A stretch of DNA of 64,000 nt, from contig CAUYUJ010014341.1 in NCBI GenBank assembly GCA_963575745.1, positions 177,501 through 241,500 of the forward strand, given 5' to 3'. The DNA is from Prorocentrum cordatum (Eukaryota > Sar > Dinophyceae > Prorocentrales > Prorocentraceae). Positions 9,503 to 20,575 of the stretch are shown here, in pieces; positions within the stretch are counted from its first letter, which is position 1, and each line of letters opens with the position of its first letter. The position numbers and the translations under genes were made by a program. The notes under the pieces are model-generated. The model saw only the letters and a program-made list of their open reading frames with translations. It searched no databases and was not told where the DNA came from.

Positions 9503-10596
9503 CTAGCGCCAGGGGGCGCGGGTGGCCGCTTCCAGCGGCGCGGCCTCGGCGTCATCTTCCTCGAAGCGGACGCCCATCCCTCCTGTTGTCGTGGCTGTGC
9601 GGGTTTCCTCCTTCGCCGTGGGGGCGGCGGGGCTGGCGAGCTCTGGCAGACTGGGGGCTGCGCGGGAAGTACGCGTCCTCCCCCACCCCTGTCCCCACCG
9701 CCCACCCCCCTGGCGGGCGCGAGCAGTGGCCGTCCTGCTCCTCCCCCCCCTGGCCCGCCCCGAGGTTTGCTCCTGTCCTCTCCTGGTGCGGCTTGCCTCG
9801 ACGTCTTGCGCCCTGGGCCAGTCCGCTCCCGTCAGGCGGTAGCCGACGTGCAGCGAGGTCGTATCTCCTGCCATGCCAGCGGCCACGCCCTTTTTACCCT
9901 CGTTCGCCTCCCATAGATACCTACAGAAGGAAGTGCTGCTCCAGCGCCCGAACCTCTTGATCAACTCCATATCCGGGTAGATGTGGTAGAGGGCAGTGGC
10001 ACCTCCCATGCGCAGCGAGTGGGATCGCATGCGCTCGGCAGGGAGGCCCGCTTCCCTTGCTACCTGCTCGAGCACCTCTTGCAGCTGCTCGCGCTTCACC
10101 GGTGTCCCGTCGCACCAGCTGGGAAGTGCTGCTGCATCCGCTCTGCCGACAGCACCGGGCAGAGTCCCTCGCTGGTGCGGTAGTGGTTGCGCGCCTCTCC
10201 TGCCTGCAGCTGGTCCGCCTCGGAGCTCCTGAACCACGCGATAACGTCGTCGGCCTCCCTCGAGTTCGACGTGGGACGGCCTCCGCAGCCTGCTGCCACG
10301 TCACCTCCGGTGAGCACCTTGTCGTGGCCCCAGCCGTTGCTCCAGGCGCACTCCCCGATGTGCATCAGGAATAACCAGGCCGTGGCCAGCGCATGCCAGA
10401 TCATCGCGTGGTCGAGCACCTCGGTTGGGCGGTACTTTGCCAGGATCAGCTTCATCGTGCGCGCCGTGGTGGGGAGCTTCCGAGGGCGGGCGCCTTCTCG
10501 GCGCGCGAGCCCCTCAGCGCCAGCCAGGCCCGCGGCTTGGCTTGCCCGCCAAAGGGTCGCCCGCGCCGATTGCCACGTGCTGATGCTTGCTGCCAA
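9503..10596 (-). pseudogene. tyrosine-recombinase-like gene, C-terminal part
   Basis: Two overlapping minus-strand frames together read like a tyrosine recombinase (integrase). The first, 10596 to about 10127, contains a helix-rich segment (HALATAWLFLMHIGECAW) that aligns with the box I region. The second, from about 10130 to 9503, contains RMRSHSLRMGGATALY (the H-x-x-R box, codons at 10010-10021), then FGRWSSTSFCRYLWEA with the likely nucleophile Tyr at 9917-9919. A Pro/Arg/Thr-rich tail follows. One frame change near 10127 joins them. The box I position reads LMHIGE where Arg is expected, so a catalytic residue seems lost. I know similar recombinase-like sequences as abundant repeats in dinoflagellates; assignment to DIRS- or Crypton-type elements is inference, since no reverse transcriptase is visible. 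Confidence 0.6.
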
Positions 10597-11885
10597 AGAT
10601 GCGCTGCTTGACAGTCTCGAAGGCCTTCATCATGGTCGGGCTCAGGTGCGCGATGAAAGCTAGCAGCTCCTCTGCGTCCTCGCGCCTTTCGGCTGCTGAG
10701 GCCGCCTCTCCCCTGAGGGCCAGTGGCCGATCCCTGATCGGGCAGAACAGCGCCCGCTGCCTCCGGCCCAGCTCGTGGACCCGGCATGTGCTACCAGCCA
10801 CGGCCTCCGACACCGCATCTGGGCCCCGGCGTCCTCGAGCTCCGCGAGGTGGGGCGGTCCGCCGATCGGGGCGCCCCCCGCGCAGCGGGGTGAGCGCGGC
10901 TCCGGCAGGGCCCCCGCGTGCCTGGAGCGGTCGCCTCCTCGTGGGACGTCGTCGAAGAGGCCGAGGCGCGCGCGGCCTCCTCCGACAGCTCGGCGGCTGC
11001 TGGCAGCGACCCATGCCCGTCCTTGGCCTGCTCGTCGGGGCCAGCGGGCATCTCTTCCGGCAACTGGCGATGCCGCCGACGTGCGCTTGAAGTCGTCGCT
11101 CAACGTGGCTGCCTGGTCGAGCGACTGCGCTGCCGGCGTCGCGTCGACGCCCGCCATCTCCGAGTCGGGCGGGGCGGCCGCTCCCGAGGCCGCCCCCGGG
11201 GCGCGGGGGGGCTCGCCGCTCGGGCGGCCCGGGCGACCGATGGGGGGCGCCCCGCCCGAGCGGCTCCGGCAGCTTCGCGAACGGCGCCCTCTCTTTCCGG
11301 GCCTGCGCCGTGCCTCTGGAGTTTGACGAGGCTGCTGCCGTCGGCGCTTCCTCGTCCTCCAGGGCCAGGTGCCCGCGCGGGGTGAAGGGGGGCGCCCTGT
11401 GGCGCGGCGGCGGGGCCCCCGCCGGCAGGGGCTGGGCCTCCCTTCGGATGCAGTCCCTAGGCGCTGCTTGGGCGGGGGGGCCTCCCCGCGCCTTGGCCAG
11501 CGCCTGGCCCGGCTCCTCGGCGGCCCACTCCTGGCCCGCGGCGCCCTCCTCGACGGGCGGGTCGTCCGCCGCGCCTGCGTCCCGCTCGGGGGCCTTGGCG
11601 GGCTCCTCGCCCGGGGCCTCGGGTAGCTCCCGCATGGGCGCCGTGATCGGGGCCCACATGTCGGGCGGCGGTAGGCCGTCTCTGAGCCGCTGCGAAGCCT
11701 CCGCGTTGCTGCGGTGGTGCTCCGCTGGGTCCCACCTCGGGTTCTCTGCGACGCACGGTGCAGCCGCAAGAGCAGCTCGTCTCCCGGGCGCGCCCGAAGA
11801 TCTGGTCGCGGATCGCGGACCCACTTGGTCGGCTCCCGCGACTCTGACCCACCCGTTGGCGTAGCTGGTGTGGCGGTAACCGCAT
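10597..11885 (-). pseudogene. upstream part of the recombinase-like element, frame-broken
   Basis: The minus strand reads like low-complexity protein in changing frames. From 11800 the order is VAENPRWDPAEHHRSNAEAS, then an Ala/Glu/Pro-rich stretch, then EMAGVDATPAAQSLDQAATL (near 11150, another frame), then EEMPAGPDEQAKDGHGSLPA (near 11050, a third frame). The first frame returns (RVHELGRRQRALFCPIRD, near 10770) and leads into FETVKQRIFGSKHQHVAIG at about 10590. At least three frame changes are needed, so this is probably a decayed gene rather than an expressed one. It sits directly 5' of the recombinase segment in the same orientation, which suggests one element. Function of this part is unknown. 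Confidence 0.45.
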
Positions 11886-11889
11886 GCCG

Positions 11890-12690
11890 ATGATAATAAA
11901 GGGACCCCCCCCCTTCAGTGTTTAGAGTTGATTATCGTCGCCCTATACAAAATTCAAATTGGGCGGCGAGCGCTGAGGCCGAACTTCATTATCACTTCGA
12001 AACGCTATGTTGAGATAGCAACATCAAGCGATGTTGATATAGCAACATTAAGCGAAGCGATCACACTTTTTCAGGATGTGTCAAGCGAAATTTTGGGAGG
12101 CAGACTCAAACGAAACGAGCAATGTTCTTGTTATTCTTCTACTTTCCTCTTCTTCTTTTATATTTCTATCTGTCCTCACGCTCGCCTGAACTTTTTTATC
12201 CCTGGGGTTGATTATCCATGGAAAATGAAGCACATGAGCTACCCTACACGAGCACTTAAAAAATCAATTTTCATAAAGCGTTTGTAAATTAAAATTGATA
12301 GATTTGGAACTTTGGATTTTTCCTTTCTTCGTCCTCTTCTTATTCTCCTCTTCTTCTTCTTTCTTATTATTCTTCTACTGTATTCTTCTTCTTTTATATT
12401 TCTCTCTGTCCCCACGCTCGCCTGAACTTTTTTATCTCTGGGGTTGATTATCCATGGAAATTGAGGCACATGAGCTACCCTACACGAGCACTTACAAAAA
12501 ACAATTTTCATGAGAGATAAGCCATTGTTGAGGATATTTCTATGAAAACTAAACGCCAAGGATGTCTCAAAACGTGCTCGGCTTGGTCTCCTCTTGATCA
12601 TCTCTTACTTCGAGATTATGCTGAGGTCTGCTGGGCTACTTTTATTATCTCTCCCTGAACCCCGAACTTTATTATCCCCTAGTGTTTATT
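11890..12690. repeat. AT-rich spacer with two ~148-bp direct repeats
   Basis: A clear drop in GC compared with both sides. The segment around 12134-12281 is repeated at about 12368-12517 (offset 236 bp near the shared word CACGCTCGCCTGAAC). Both copies have a T/C-rich lead, GGGGTTGATTATCCATGG and CATGAGCTACCCTACACGAG. A smaller repeat, GATAGCAACATCAAGCGATG / GATATAGCAACATTAAGCGA, lies at 12013-12058. No gene is visible. It may be an intron or the boundary between two inserted sequences. Confidence 0.8.
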
Positions 12691-12691
12691 C

Positions 12692-14107
12692 TCACGGGCA
12701 TGAGGTTAGATGTGCGCCCAGTCTTCGGGCACCTCCGGCATGCTCTTCGTCTGCAGCGTTGCGCGGAGGGCCCGCTCTGTGCCCCCTTCGTCGGAGAGGG
12801 CGATCTGGGCCCAGTTCGGGATCAGGCGGTCCCCGTTGCCGTCGACCAGCGGCCTGTGCGGGGCGTGCGCCATGGCCGCGCATCCCCGTGGCGCCGCCCT
12901 CGTCGCGTCGCCTCCCCGTTGCGCGGGCAGCGCGTGCCGTGGGGCCGCCCGCGCCGGGGGCAGCCGAGGTCGGGGGTGCGCTCCGCGCCCGCCCTGCAAG
13001 GATGGCGCGGGTGGCCCGCCCGTGGGCCGGGGGGCGGCGTCGGCTTGCGCTCCCGTTTCTGCGCCGGCGGGCCTGGCGTCGGCAGCGCCGCGCGCTCGAG
13101 CGTGAGCGGCCCCGTCGCGCGGGGGCGGCAGCTGCCGTGGGGGGCGGCTCCTCCTCCTCCTCCTCCTCCTCCTCCTCCTCCTCCTCCTCCTCCTCCTTCG
13201 GAGGCGCGTGCCCCGACTCCCAGCAGCGTTTCGCCGCCCGCGAAGAGTGCGGCGCGAGCTCCGGGCGCAGGGCGGGCTGCCGAGCCTCCGTCATCTTCAG
13301 GTGGTGCCGACGGGCCCGGGCCTCGTGCACTAGCGCCCTCGCATCGCGCCGGCGGTCGGGGCGTCGGAGCAGCTCGGGGTCCACAGGGTCAGGTGGCTGG
13401 CGCGCCCCGTCTCTGGAGGAGGTGCTTCCCCGCTGGCCTGGGCCCGTCGGGGGGGTTTGCGGCTCCATGTCGTTCCCCGTGCTCAGGTGGATGTCCGAGG
13501 TCGTCTCGTCGTCCTCCTGGCCAGGCTCGGGCGCGGCCGCGGCGGGGGCCCCCCTTGCCTTGCGGCGGCGGCGGGCCCGTCCGCGGATCGTGGGCTCTGC
13601 AGCGTCCGCCTCCCATGTGGGGTCGGAGCTCTTCCCGCAGTGCTTGAAATGCTTCGCTCCTCCAGGCGCCCGCCGCGGAGCTTCTTCGCCGCCGTCGGCG
13701 GCTCGGTCGCGCCCGTGGCGTTTGTTGCGGCGGTGTCCTCCTGCCTGGGCCCCGGCGCACCTCGGGTCCCGGTGGGCGAGGTGTCGGCGCCCGTCCGCAC
13801 GGCGGCGGGCCCGCGGCGCGGCGGGGGTGGCGGCCGCCGGGGGGGCGGCCGTGGTGGCGGCTGCTCCAGCGGTTGGCTCGGCGGCGGCGCGCGGGGGCGG
13901 GGGCCCGGCGCTTCTGGCGGCGTCGCCGGCAGCGGGCCCGGCAGCCGCGGGCAGCTGCGGCGGCAACGGCGACGACGGCGACGCGCGCAGCGGCAGGTGG
14001 CGCGGGGGACGGGGGGTTCGAACCGGGGGTGGGGCCCCCCCCCTGCACTGACGAAGGCGAGCGCCAGCGCCGGCGCCGGCGCCGTCGGGCAGCGACGGCG
14101 ACGGCAA
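12692..14107 (-). pseudogene. low-complexity minus-strand frame, possible element ORF
   Basis: A 471-codon minus-strand frame rich in Ala, Arg and Pro with a poly-Glu tract (from a CTC repeat at 13148-13196). The parts that read most like protein are KHCGKSSDPTWEADAAEPTI (about 13640) and TSDIHLSTGNDMEPQTPP (about 13480). Near the end another frame does better: DGNGDRLIPNWAQIALSDEG and the tail KSMPEVPEDWAHI, stopping at 12706. At least one frame change is implied. It lies upstream, in the same orientation, of the recombinase remains at 9.5-11.9 kb and could belong to them. No domain is recognised. Confidence 0.3.
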
Positions 14108-14254
14108 TGACGACGGCGACGCCGACGCCGACGGCGACGACGACGGCGACGGCGACGGCGGCGACGGCGACGGCGACTGGCGACGACCACGACGATGACG
14201 ACGACTACGACGACTACGACGACGGCGACGACGACGGCGACGGCGACAGCGACA

Positions 14255-14287
<33 letters not shown>

Positions 14288-14345
14288 GCGGTGGCGACGG
14301 CGGCGACGGCGACGGCGACGGCGTCGACTGCGACGGCGTTGGGCG
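14090..14345. repeat. (GACGGC/GACGAC)n tract
   Basis: Triplet and hexanucleotide GAC/GGC repeats on the plus strand, comparable to 18985-19245. Followed at 14380-14520 by C-rich sequence. Confidence 0.9.
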
Positions 14346-14524
14346 GACGTTTGGCGACGACGACTACGCGCAATGGGGAGGGGGAGGGGTCCTGTTTCGC
14401 ACCCCCATCCCCTTGCAACTCAAGGGGGGGCACTCCCCCCCCCGGTTCGACCCCCCCCACTATCAGGTGGGCCCCCCCCAGTTCGACCCCCCTGTTCCTC
14501 GGAGGGGCGTCTTTCCCAAACCAA

Positions 14525-15765
14525 ACGGGTCTTCCCAAACCAAACCTTGGTTTGGGGAGACCCGGTAAGTTTGGGAAGAGTCGGGGGCGCGGTTTGGGAA
14601 GGCCAGGTTACAATTTGGGAAGACCCGGTTGGTTTGGGAAGACCTGGTTGGTCAGGGAAAGCCCGGGGCTTGGTTTGGGGGGGCCCCGTTGGTTTGGGAA
14701 GACGCGTTTGGCCTGTGGAGACTTGGGGGCTTGGTTCGGGCAATCCTAGAGATTGGTTTGGGAAGACCCGTTGGGTTCGGGAAGGCCCGGATGGTTTGGG
14801 GAGACCCTGGGTTGCGGTTTAGGAGGGCCCGGTTGGTTTGGGAAGACCCGGTCAGTTTGGGAGGGCCCAGTTGGTTTGGGAAGACCTTGCCAGTTGGTTT
14901 GGGAAGACCCGGTTGGTTTGGGTAGACCTAGGGGCGCGGTTTGGGAAGGCCTGGTTGGTTTGGGAAGACCCGCTTGGTCTGGGATGACCCGGTTTGTTTA
15001 GGAAGTCCTGGGGTTGTGGTTCGGGGCGATTTGGTTGGCATGGGGAGACCCAGTAAGTTTGGGGAGACCCGGGGGCGTGGTTTGGGGAGACCCGGTTGGT
15101 TTAGGAAGACCCGTTTGGTTCGGGATGACCCGGTTGGTTTGGGCGGGCCCAGGGTTGCGGTTTGGGAAGACCCAGTTGGTTTGGGGAGACCCGGTAAGTT
15201 TGGGAAGAGTCGGGGGCGCGGTTTGGGAAGTCCAGGTTATAATTTGGGAAGACCTGCTTGGTTTGGGATGACCCGGTTGGTTTGGGAAGACCCAGGGTTG
15301 TGGTTTTCCCGGGGTTGCGGTTCGAGAAGTTTTGGTTGGCATGGGGAGACCCTGTAAGTTTGGGAAGACCCGGGGGCGCGATTTGGGAAGACCCAGTTGG
15401 TTTGGGAAGACCCGTTTGGTTCGGGGTGACCCGGTTGGTTTGGGCAGACCTTGGGTCGTGGTTTGGGAGGACTTGTTCGGTTTGGGATGGCCAGGTTGGT
15501 TTTGGAAGACCAGGGGCAGACCCGGTTGGTTCGGGAAGACCCGGCTGGTTTGGGATGACCTGGTTTATTTGGGAAGACCCCGCGTTGTGGTTTGGGAAGA
15601 CCTGGCTGTTTGGGGAAGACCGGATTAGTTTGGGAAGACCCGGGGTTTTTGGTTTGGGAAGGCCCGGCTGGTTTGGGCAGACATGGGGGCATGGTTTGAG
15701 AAGGCCTGTTTGGTTCGGGAAAACGCGGTTGGTTTGCCGAGACCTAAAGGCTCGGTCAGCCAAGA
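14525..15765. repeat. GGTTTGGGAAGACCCGGTT minisatellite, large block
   Basis: About 50-60 diverged units of roughly 19-24 bp with the core TTTGGGAAGACCCGGTTGG. Variants carry GGGGCGCGG, GGTTGCGG or GGATGACCC. Frames such as VWEDPVGLGRPGW are open because the array has few stops, not because it is coding. A shorter block of the same family lies at 19740-20065 on the same strand. Confidence 0.95.
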
Positions 15766-15774
15766 AACATTTGG

Positions 15775-16400
15775 TTCAGGCGAAACCAGTCCGAGCGGAG
15801 GCGAGAACGAGGGCGGGAACGAAAACGGAAACGAGGACCAAACGAAGGCGAAACGAAGGCGAGAGCAAGGCGAGAACGTGAGCGGAAACCCAAGCGAAAC
15901 GAAAGCGAAACGAATGCGAGAACGAGGGCGGGAACAAGACTGGCACGAGCACGAAGCGAGGGCAAAACGAAGGCGAGAGCGATGGCGAGATCAAGAGCGG
16001 AAGCGACGCGAAACGAAAGCGAAACGAGGGTGAGACGAAGGAGGGAAACGAGGGCGGACGCACAGACAGATGAGGACGAAACGATGGCGAGAACGAAGGC
16101 GAGGACGAGGGCGAGACGAAAGAGAAACGAAGACGAACCGCAGACGAGAACGACAGCGAATGCGAGATCGGAAGCGAAGGTGAAACGACGCCGAAACGAA
16201 GGCGAACGCGAAGGCAGAGTGCGACAGGAACAAGAGCGAAACTAAGGCAAGAACGAATGCGATAGCCAGAGCGGAAACGAGGGCGAAACGAAAGGAAACG
16301 AAGATGATAACGAAAACGATGAACGAGAGCGGAAGCGAAGGCGAGAACGAGGGCGGAAACGAAATCGAAACGCAAACGAAACGAAGCGAGAACGAAGCAA
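15775..16400. repeat. GCGAAACGAAGGCGAGAACG minisatellite, block 1
   Basis: Short units CGAAACGAAGG, CGAGAACGAGGG and CGGAAACGA in irregular order. Gives Lys/Arg/Glu-rich plus frames and Phe/Arg/Leu/Ser-rich minus frames. A second block of the same family is at 19245-19705. Confidence 0.95.
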
Positions 16401-16409
16401 ACTTCTCGT

Positions 16410-17425
16410 CGTGGTGGTCCTCCTGACGGCGTTCGTCCTGGCGTGCCTCCTCCTCCTCGTCCCCCTCCCCCTCCTCCTCCTCCTCCTCCTCCTCCCCCCC
16501 TCCCGGCCTTGCGCCCGGTGGAAGACGTCGCCCTCCCCGCGTTCCCTCGCCGAGCCGCTCCCGGATAAAGCCCGCGGGGGCGAACTGACTGCCGAAAGTC
16601 TCGCGCCTGCCCCCCGGAACAGCGCGCCCGGCCGTGGCCTTCGAGAGGCCGCCTGTGCCCGCCGGCCCCCGTCGCCGCGCCCCGCGCGCGGCTCGGCGCG
16701 TCTCGTGCTCTCGCCGAGAGGAGTGGCAGACACAGAAGGAGCAGATGAAGGATAAATAGGGAGATGAGCAAGAGTATACCTCCTACCCTGACGCGTCGGT
16801 TAGTGAATGGGCCGTCTTCGGTTTGCGAGGGGGCGTCGCGGCCGTCATTTTTGTGGGTCCAGGTCCGTCGGTTTCGGTCCCGGGCCATTTTCATTAAAGG
16901 GAGGTTTGCTAAAGGGAGGTTTAGCCACAGCCGAAAGAGGGAGATGAGCGAGAAGCGCGCCAGCAGGATGACGGCGCAGAGCACAGAGGTTGAATGTGAA
17001 GACAGCGACAAGCAGGGATAGCAGCGGGAGGAGCTGTCTTCCTCTGTCCTGCGGCTGGTTGGCCGGCTGTGTGAACGCGCGCGCGCGCAGACGCGGCCTG
17101 CTTTGCAATGCTAACGCCACCGCTGAGCAACGATGCGGCCCAGGCCGCGTCGGCGTCAGCAGCCTCGCAGCAGCCTGCGTGTGCGTTTCCAAGCAGGGCG
17201 TCGAGCTCCCGAGCGACGTGCGCTGATAATGCCGGGTGGGCGGGTGGACCTGCGCGGGCGCGCGCCGGGCCAGAGTGTCAGCCGACTGGTCAATGTTGCT
17301 CTGGGCCGGGCCCGCCACCCGGACGTCACACATTTCCGCGCTGCCCTGACGTCAAACGACGCGAAGATCGGGACAAAATCGGATCGGGATGACTCGAAAT
17401 CTCTGAGAATCGGCGGGTTCGGAGG
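16410..17425. other. unique-looking stretch without a supported gene
   Basis: Holds a CTC run at 16448-16500 and GC-rich sequence. A duplicated AAAGGGAGGTTTGCTAAAGG-type motif lies at about 16896-16925. I see no frame that stands out over more than about 60 codons. Confidence 0.4.
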
Positions 17426-17929
17426 ATGTATTGGGCGCCGCGGCCGCTCCAGAGCGTGTCGGAACGCTCTGAGAGCGCTCCGGAACGCTCTGGAGCGATT
17501 TATCCCGATCCTAGCCCTGTCTTACGACGCGCGCCGCTCGCGGCGCCCGCGCCCGCCCCCTCCGCGCGCCCTGGCGGCCCGTCACCGGCGAGCTGCGCGC
17601 CGGCGGTGCTCGCCAGCGCAGCAGAAACGGCCCCGCCGTCGGGCTCGGCGAGCCGGTCGCTGGCGCCGTCGGCGACGACGTCCAACGCCAAGCCGCCCGA
17701 AGATCTTGCGCGAACGACGAGCAGTGTAACGGGCACCGACGATGCTGACGCTCCTCGGCCGCCAGCGCTACGGAGGCCGCCTACTCCGCGTCTGGGTGAC
17801 TCGCGCGACTGTCCCAGGCCACGAGCCTGCTCATCGACTGCCTGCTGCAGCCCTGGAAGAGCCCCAGAGCCCGTCTGCAGAGCCGCTCTGGGCGCGCGCG
17901 CGCCCCGCAGATCTTCCCGCATGCCGTGA
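17426..17929 (+). CDS. weak open frame, Ser/Ala/Pro-rich
   Basis: The middle of this frame (LASAAETAPPSGSASRSLAP, ending with TSSVTGTDDADAPRP) has the composition of a disordered protein segment. A minus-strand frame covering the same bases is also long and Ala/Gly-rich, so the strand is uncertain. No domain, no clear start, and the GC-rich composition alone favours long open frames. Confidence 0.15.
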   Translation: MYWAPRPLQSVSERSESAPERSGAIYPDPSPVLRRAPLAAPAPAPSARPGGPSPASCAPAVLASAAETAPPSGSASRSLAPSATTSNAKPPEDLARTTSSVTGTDDADAPRPPALRRPPTPRLGDSRDCPRPRACSSTACCSPGRAPEPVCRAALGARAPRRSSRMP

Positions 17930-18094
17930 GGGGGCCGACCGCGCAACGGGCAGGGCCGCCGCCCATCGCTCCTCGCCGCGCGGGCGCTCCGGTCGCGAGC
18001 GCGAAACTCTCGCCGCGAAACGTAATGGGGCCAAAACAGCTGCGGGAAATATGTCACAAGAGCACCCTGGGCGCGAGCGGCGTCCAACCGTAGT

Positions 18095-18350
18095 CTGCCG
18101 CGCTGCTGCGTGCCCCTGTGCGGTCTGCCGTGCGCCTGCGTGGTCTGCCGCGCTCCCGCATGCTCTGCCGTGCTGCTGTGTGGTCTGCCGTGCTCCTTTG
18201 TGATCTGCCGCGCTGCTGCGTGTTCTGGCCTGCTCCTGCGTGGTCTGCCGTGCGCCTGTCTGGTCTGCAGTGCCCCCGCGTGGTCTGCCATTTTGTCGTG
18301 TGGTCTGCCGTGCTCCTGCGAGCCCCGCCGTGCGCCTGTCTCCCCCGAAA
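18095..18350. repeat. GTCTGCCGTGCTCCTGCGTG minisatellite
   Basis: About ten units of 24-30 bp built on GGTCTGCCGTGC and GCTCCTGCGT. The TCTGCCGTGCTCC core is shared with the array at 1786-2545, though flanking words differ. Confidence 0.9.
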
Positions 18351-18499
18351 CGGCGGCGAGGGCGGGCGCGAGAGCGAGAATGAAGGCGCGAAGGAGTCCG
18401 AAGCGAAGGCGGCAACGAGAATGAGAACAGGCGCGCATCGGGTCGAACGGGCGGCCCAGACGGGCGGGTCGGGTCGGGCGGGCGTGGCGCGCAAGTGTA

Positions 18500-18815
18500 A
18501 TGCATCATCGAGTTGGCGCGACTGCAGCCTGGCGGCGGGTCGCTCGGGAGGGCCAGTCGAGTCTGGCGGGCGGGCCCTGGCGGGCAGGTCAGGTCAGGCA
18601 GGTGGGCGCGAGCGGGCGGGTCGGGCCGGGCGGCCGGGACAGAAATGTTTTGTGCAATATCGAGCTGGCGCGCGTGTGCCCTGGCGGACGGGTCGGGTCG
18701 GGCGGGCGGGTGGGTTCGGGCGGGCGGGCCCTGGCGGGCGGATCAGATCGAACGGGCGGAACGTCAGACTGTGATGCGCCATCGAGCTGGCGCGCGTGCG
18801 CCCGGCCTCCGGGAG
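18500..18815. repeat. tandem repeat of ~120-150 bp with GGCGGGCGGGTCGGGTC
   Basis: ATCGAG[T/C]TGGCGCG recurs near 18507, 18659 and 18781, each time followed by CCTGGCGG-type and GGGTCGGGTCGGGCGGGCGG runs. Strongly G-rich on the plus strand. Confidence 0.75.
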
Positions 18816-18984
18816 CACTTCGCAGGCCCTGGGGCCGTGAAAACAGCGACTCGGGGCGGAGAACCGGCCCCGGGCCAGGGGTCTAAACCCTTTGGTGCGT
18901 GCCCACGTCGCCCAAAAAACAACGCTGGATGTTTGGGTTCCGGAGGTGCGCCTCGACTTTAATTTCGAAAGAGCATCCTGCCGT

Positions 18985-19245
18985 GGGGATGACGACGACG
19001 GCGACGACGACGTCGAGCACAACGACGCCGACGACGACGACGACCATGACGACAGCGACGACGACGACGTGAACGGCGCCGACGGCGACGAGAACGACGT
19101 CGACCACGACGACGACGGCGACGACGACAACGTTGACGTCGATGTGAACGACGTCGACGATGTCGACAGCGACGACGGCGGGGACGACGACGGCGACCAC
19201 GACGACGTCGACGACGGTGACGACGGCGACGACGACGACGGCGAA
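18985..19245. repeat. (GAC/GGC)n tract
   Basis: GAC-rich triplet array giving poly-Asp frames, similar to 14090-14345. Confidence 0.9.
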
Positions 19246-19705
19246 AGCGAAACAAAGGCGAAAACGAAGTCGAAAACGAGAGCGGAAACGAAAGCACAAC
19301 GAAGGCGAAGCGAAGGCGAGGTCGAAGGCGAGAACGAGAGCGGAAATGACGGCGAAACGAAGGCGAGAACGAGGGCGGAAGCGAAGGCGAAACGAAGGCG
19401 AGAACGAAGGAGGGAACGAGAGCGGAAACGAGGGTGAAACGAAAGCGAAAAGAAGGCGAAAGCGAAGCCGGGAACGAGGACGGAAACGGAGCGAAACGAA
19501 GGCGAAACGAAGGCGAGCAACCCTTGCGAAGACGAGGGCGAAACGAAGGCGAGAACAAAGGCAAGAACGAACGCGGAAACGACGGCGAAACAAAGCGAAA
19601 CGGAGGCGAGAACGAAGGCGAGAACGAAAATGGAAACGAGGGCGAAACGAAGGCGAAAACGAAGGCGAGAACGAGGGCGGAAACGATAACAACACACGAA
19701 CACGA
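19245..19705. repeat. GCGAAACGAAGGCGAGAACG minisatellite, block 2
   Basis: Same unit family as 15775-16400 and the same strand. Confidence 0.95.
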
Positions 19706-19737
19706 AACTAAGGCGAGTTCTACGCGAAAAGAGCTGG

Positions 19738-20065
19738 GGAAATGGTTCGGGAAGACCCTGTTGGCTTGAGAACACCCGGGGGGCTGGTTTGAGAAGGCCC
19801 GGTTGGTTTGGGAAGAAAAGGGGGGTTGGTTTGGGAAAATTTGTTTGGTTTGGGAAGGCCCAGGGGTTGGTTTGGGAAGACCCGGCCAGCTGCATTGGGA
19901 AGACCCAGTAGGTTTGGGAAGGCCCAGCCCGTTGGTTTGGGAAGCCCCGTTTGGTTTTGGAAGGCCCAGCGTTTGGTTTGGGAAGGCCTGGCGGCGGCCT
20001 TGTGCCGCAACATCGGGTTTGGGAAGACCCGTTTGGTTTGGGAAAACCCTGCTTCGACGCTTCCT
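19738..20065. repeat. GGTTTGGGAAGACCC minisatellite, block 2
   Basis: Same family as 14525-15765. Here it follows, rather than precedes, the CGAAACGAAGG block. The next 150 bases are C-rich (CCCCCCCCGG runs near 20190), again as near 14440. Confidence 0.95.
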
Positions 20066-20575
20066 TTACTTTGCAATTCAGGGAGGGGCGTTTCGACCCC
20101 CTCCCTTTAGACAGGGCCCTGCCCCCCCGTTCGAACCCCTCCCCTTCGTTTGGGGGGGGCCCATTAGGGATGCCAGTGTCGAGGGGGCCCCCCCCCCCGG
20201 TTTCCAAGGGCGCTCAGTGGGGCCTGGTTCCAACGTGTCAAGATTTTTCTTCCAGGCAAGCGTCCGCGAAACGCGTTCCTTCTAGCATTCATAGTGCAGG
20301 CTCCTTGTGGCTGGCGATTGCCGCTAATTTCAATACTTACATTTCTTATTTTATCGCTTCGCTCATTCCGCTGGCCAATTTCGCGTCACTGTGGCTGTGT
20401 GGTGGTGTGCTCGTGCCCAGGGGGGGCAGTACGATCTTCGATGAGATCTTTGGAGATGTGGCTCGCACCCTGTCGAAAGGAGCCGTTAGACTGCCCCAGA
20501 GGGCGCCAAGATGGCTCAAGAGAGCTCTAGAAGAGTTTCGAGACATACCTGGGTTGTGGGTCAAAGTCGTCATGG

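Noticed and set aside
8774-9916. 380-codon plus-strand frame
   Set aside because: It runs over a CTC tract, a tandem duplication and the antisense of the recombinase-like gene, which reads far better on the minus strand.
14020-14035. tRNA-like B box GGTTCGAACC
   Set aside because: No A box, anticodon arm or acceptor stem can be found around it; the word is itself a palindrome in GC-rich sequence.
14525-15881. Plus and minus frames such as VWEDPVGLGRPGW or QTNRVFPNQTGLPKP
   Set aside because: They reproduce a 19-24 bp minisatellite in every phase, so they are not a repeat protein gene.
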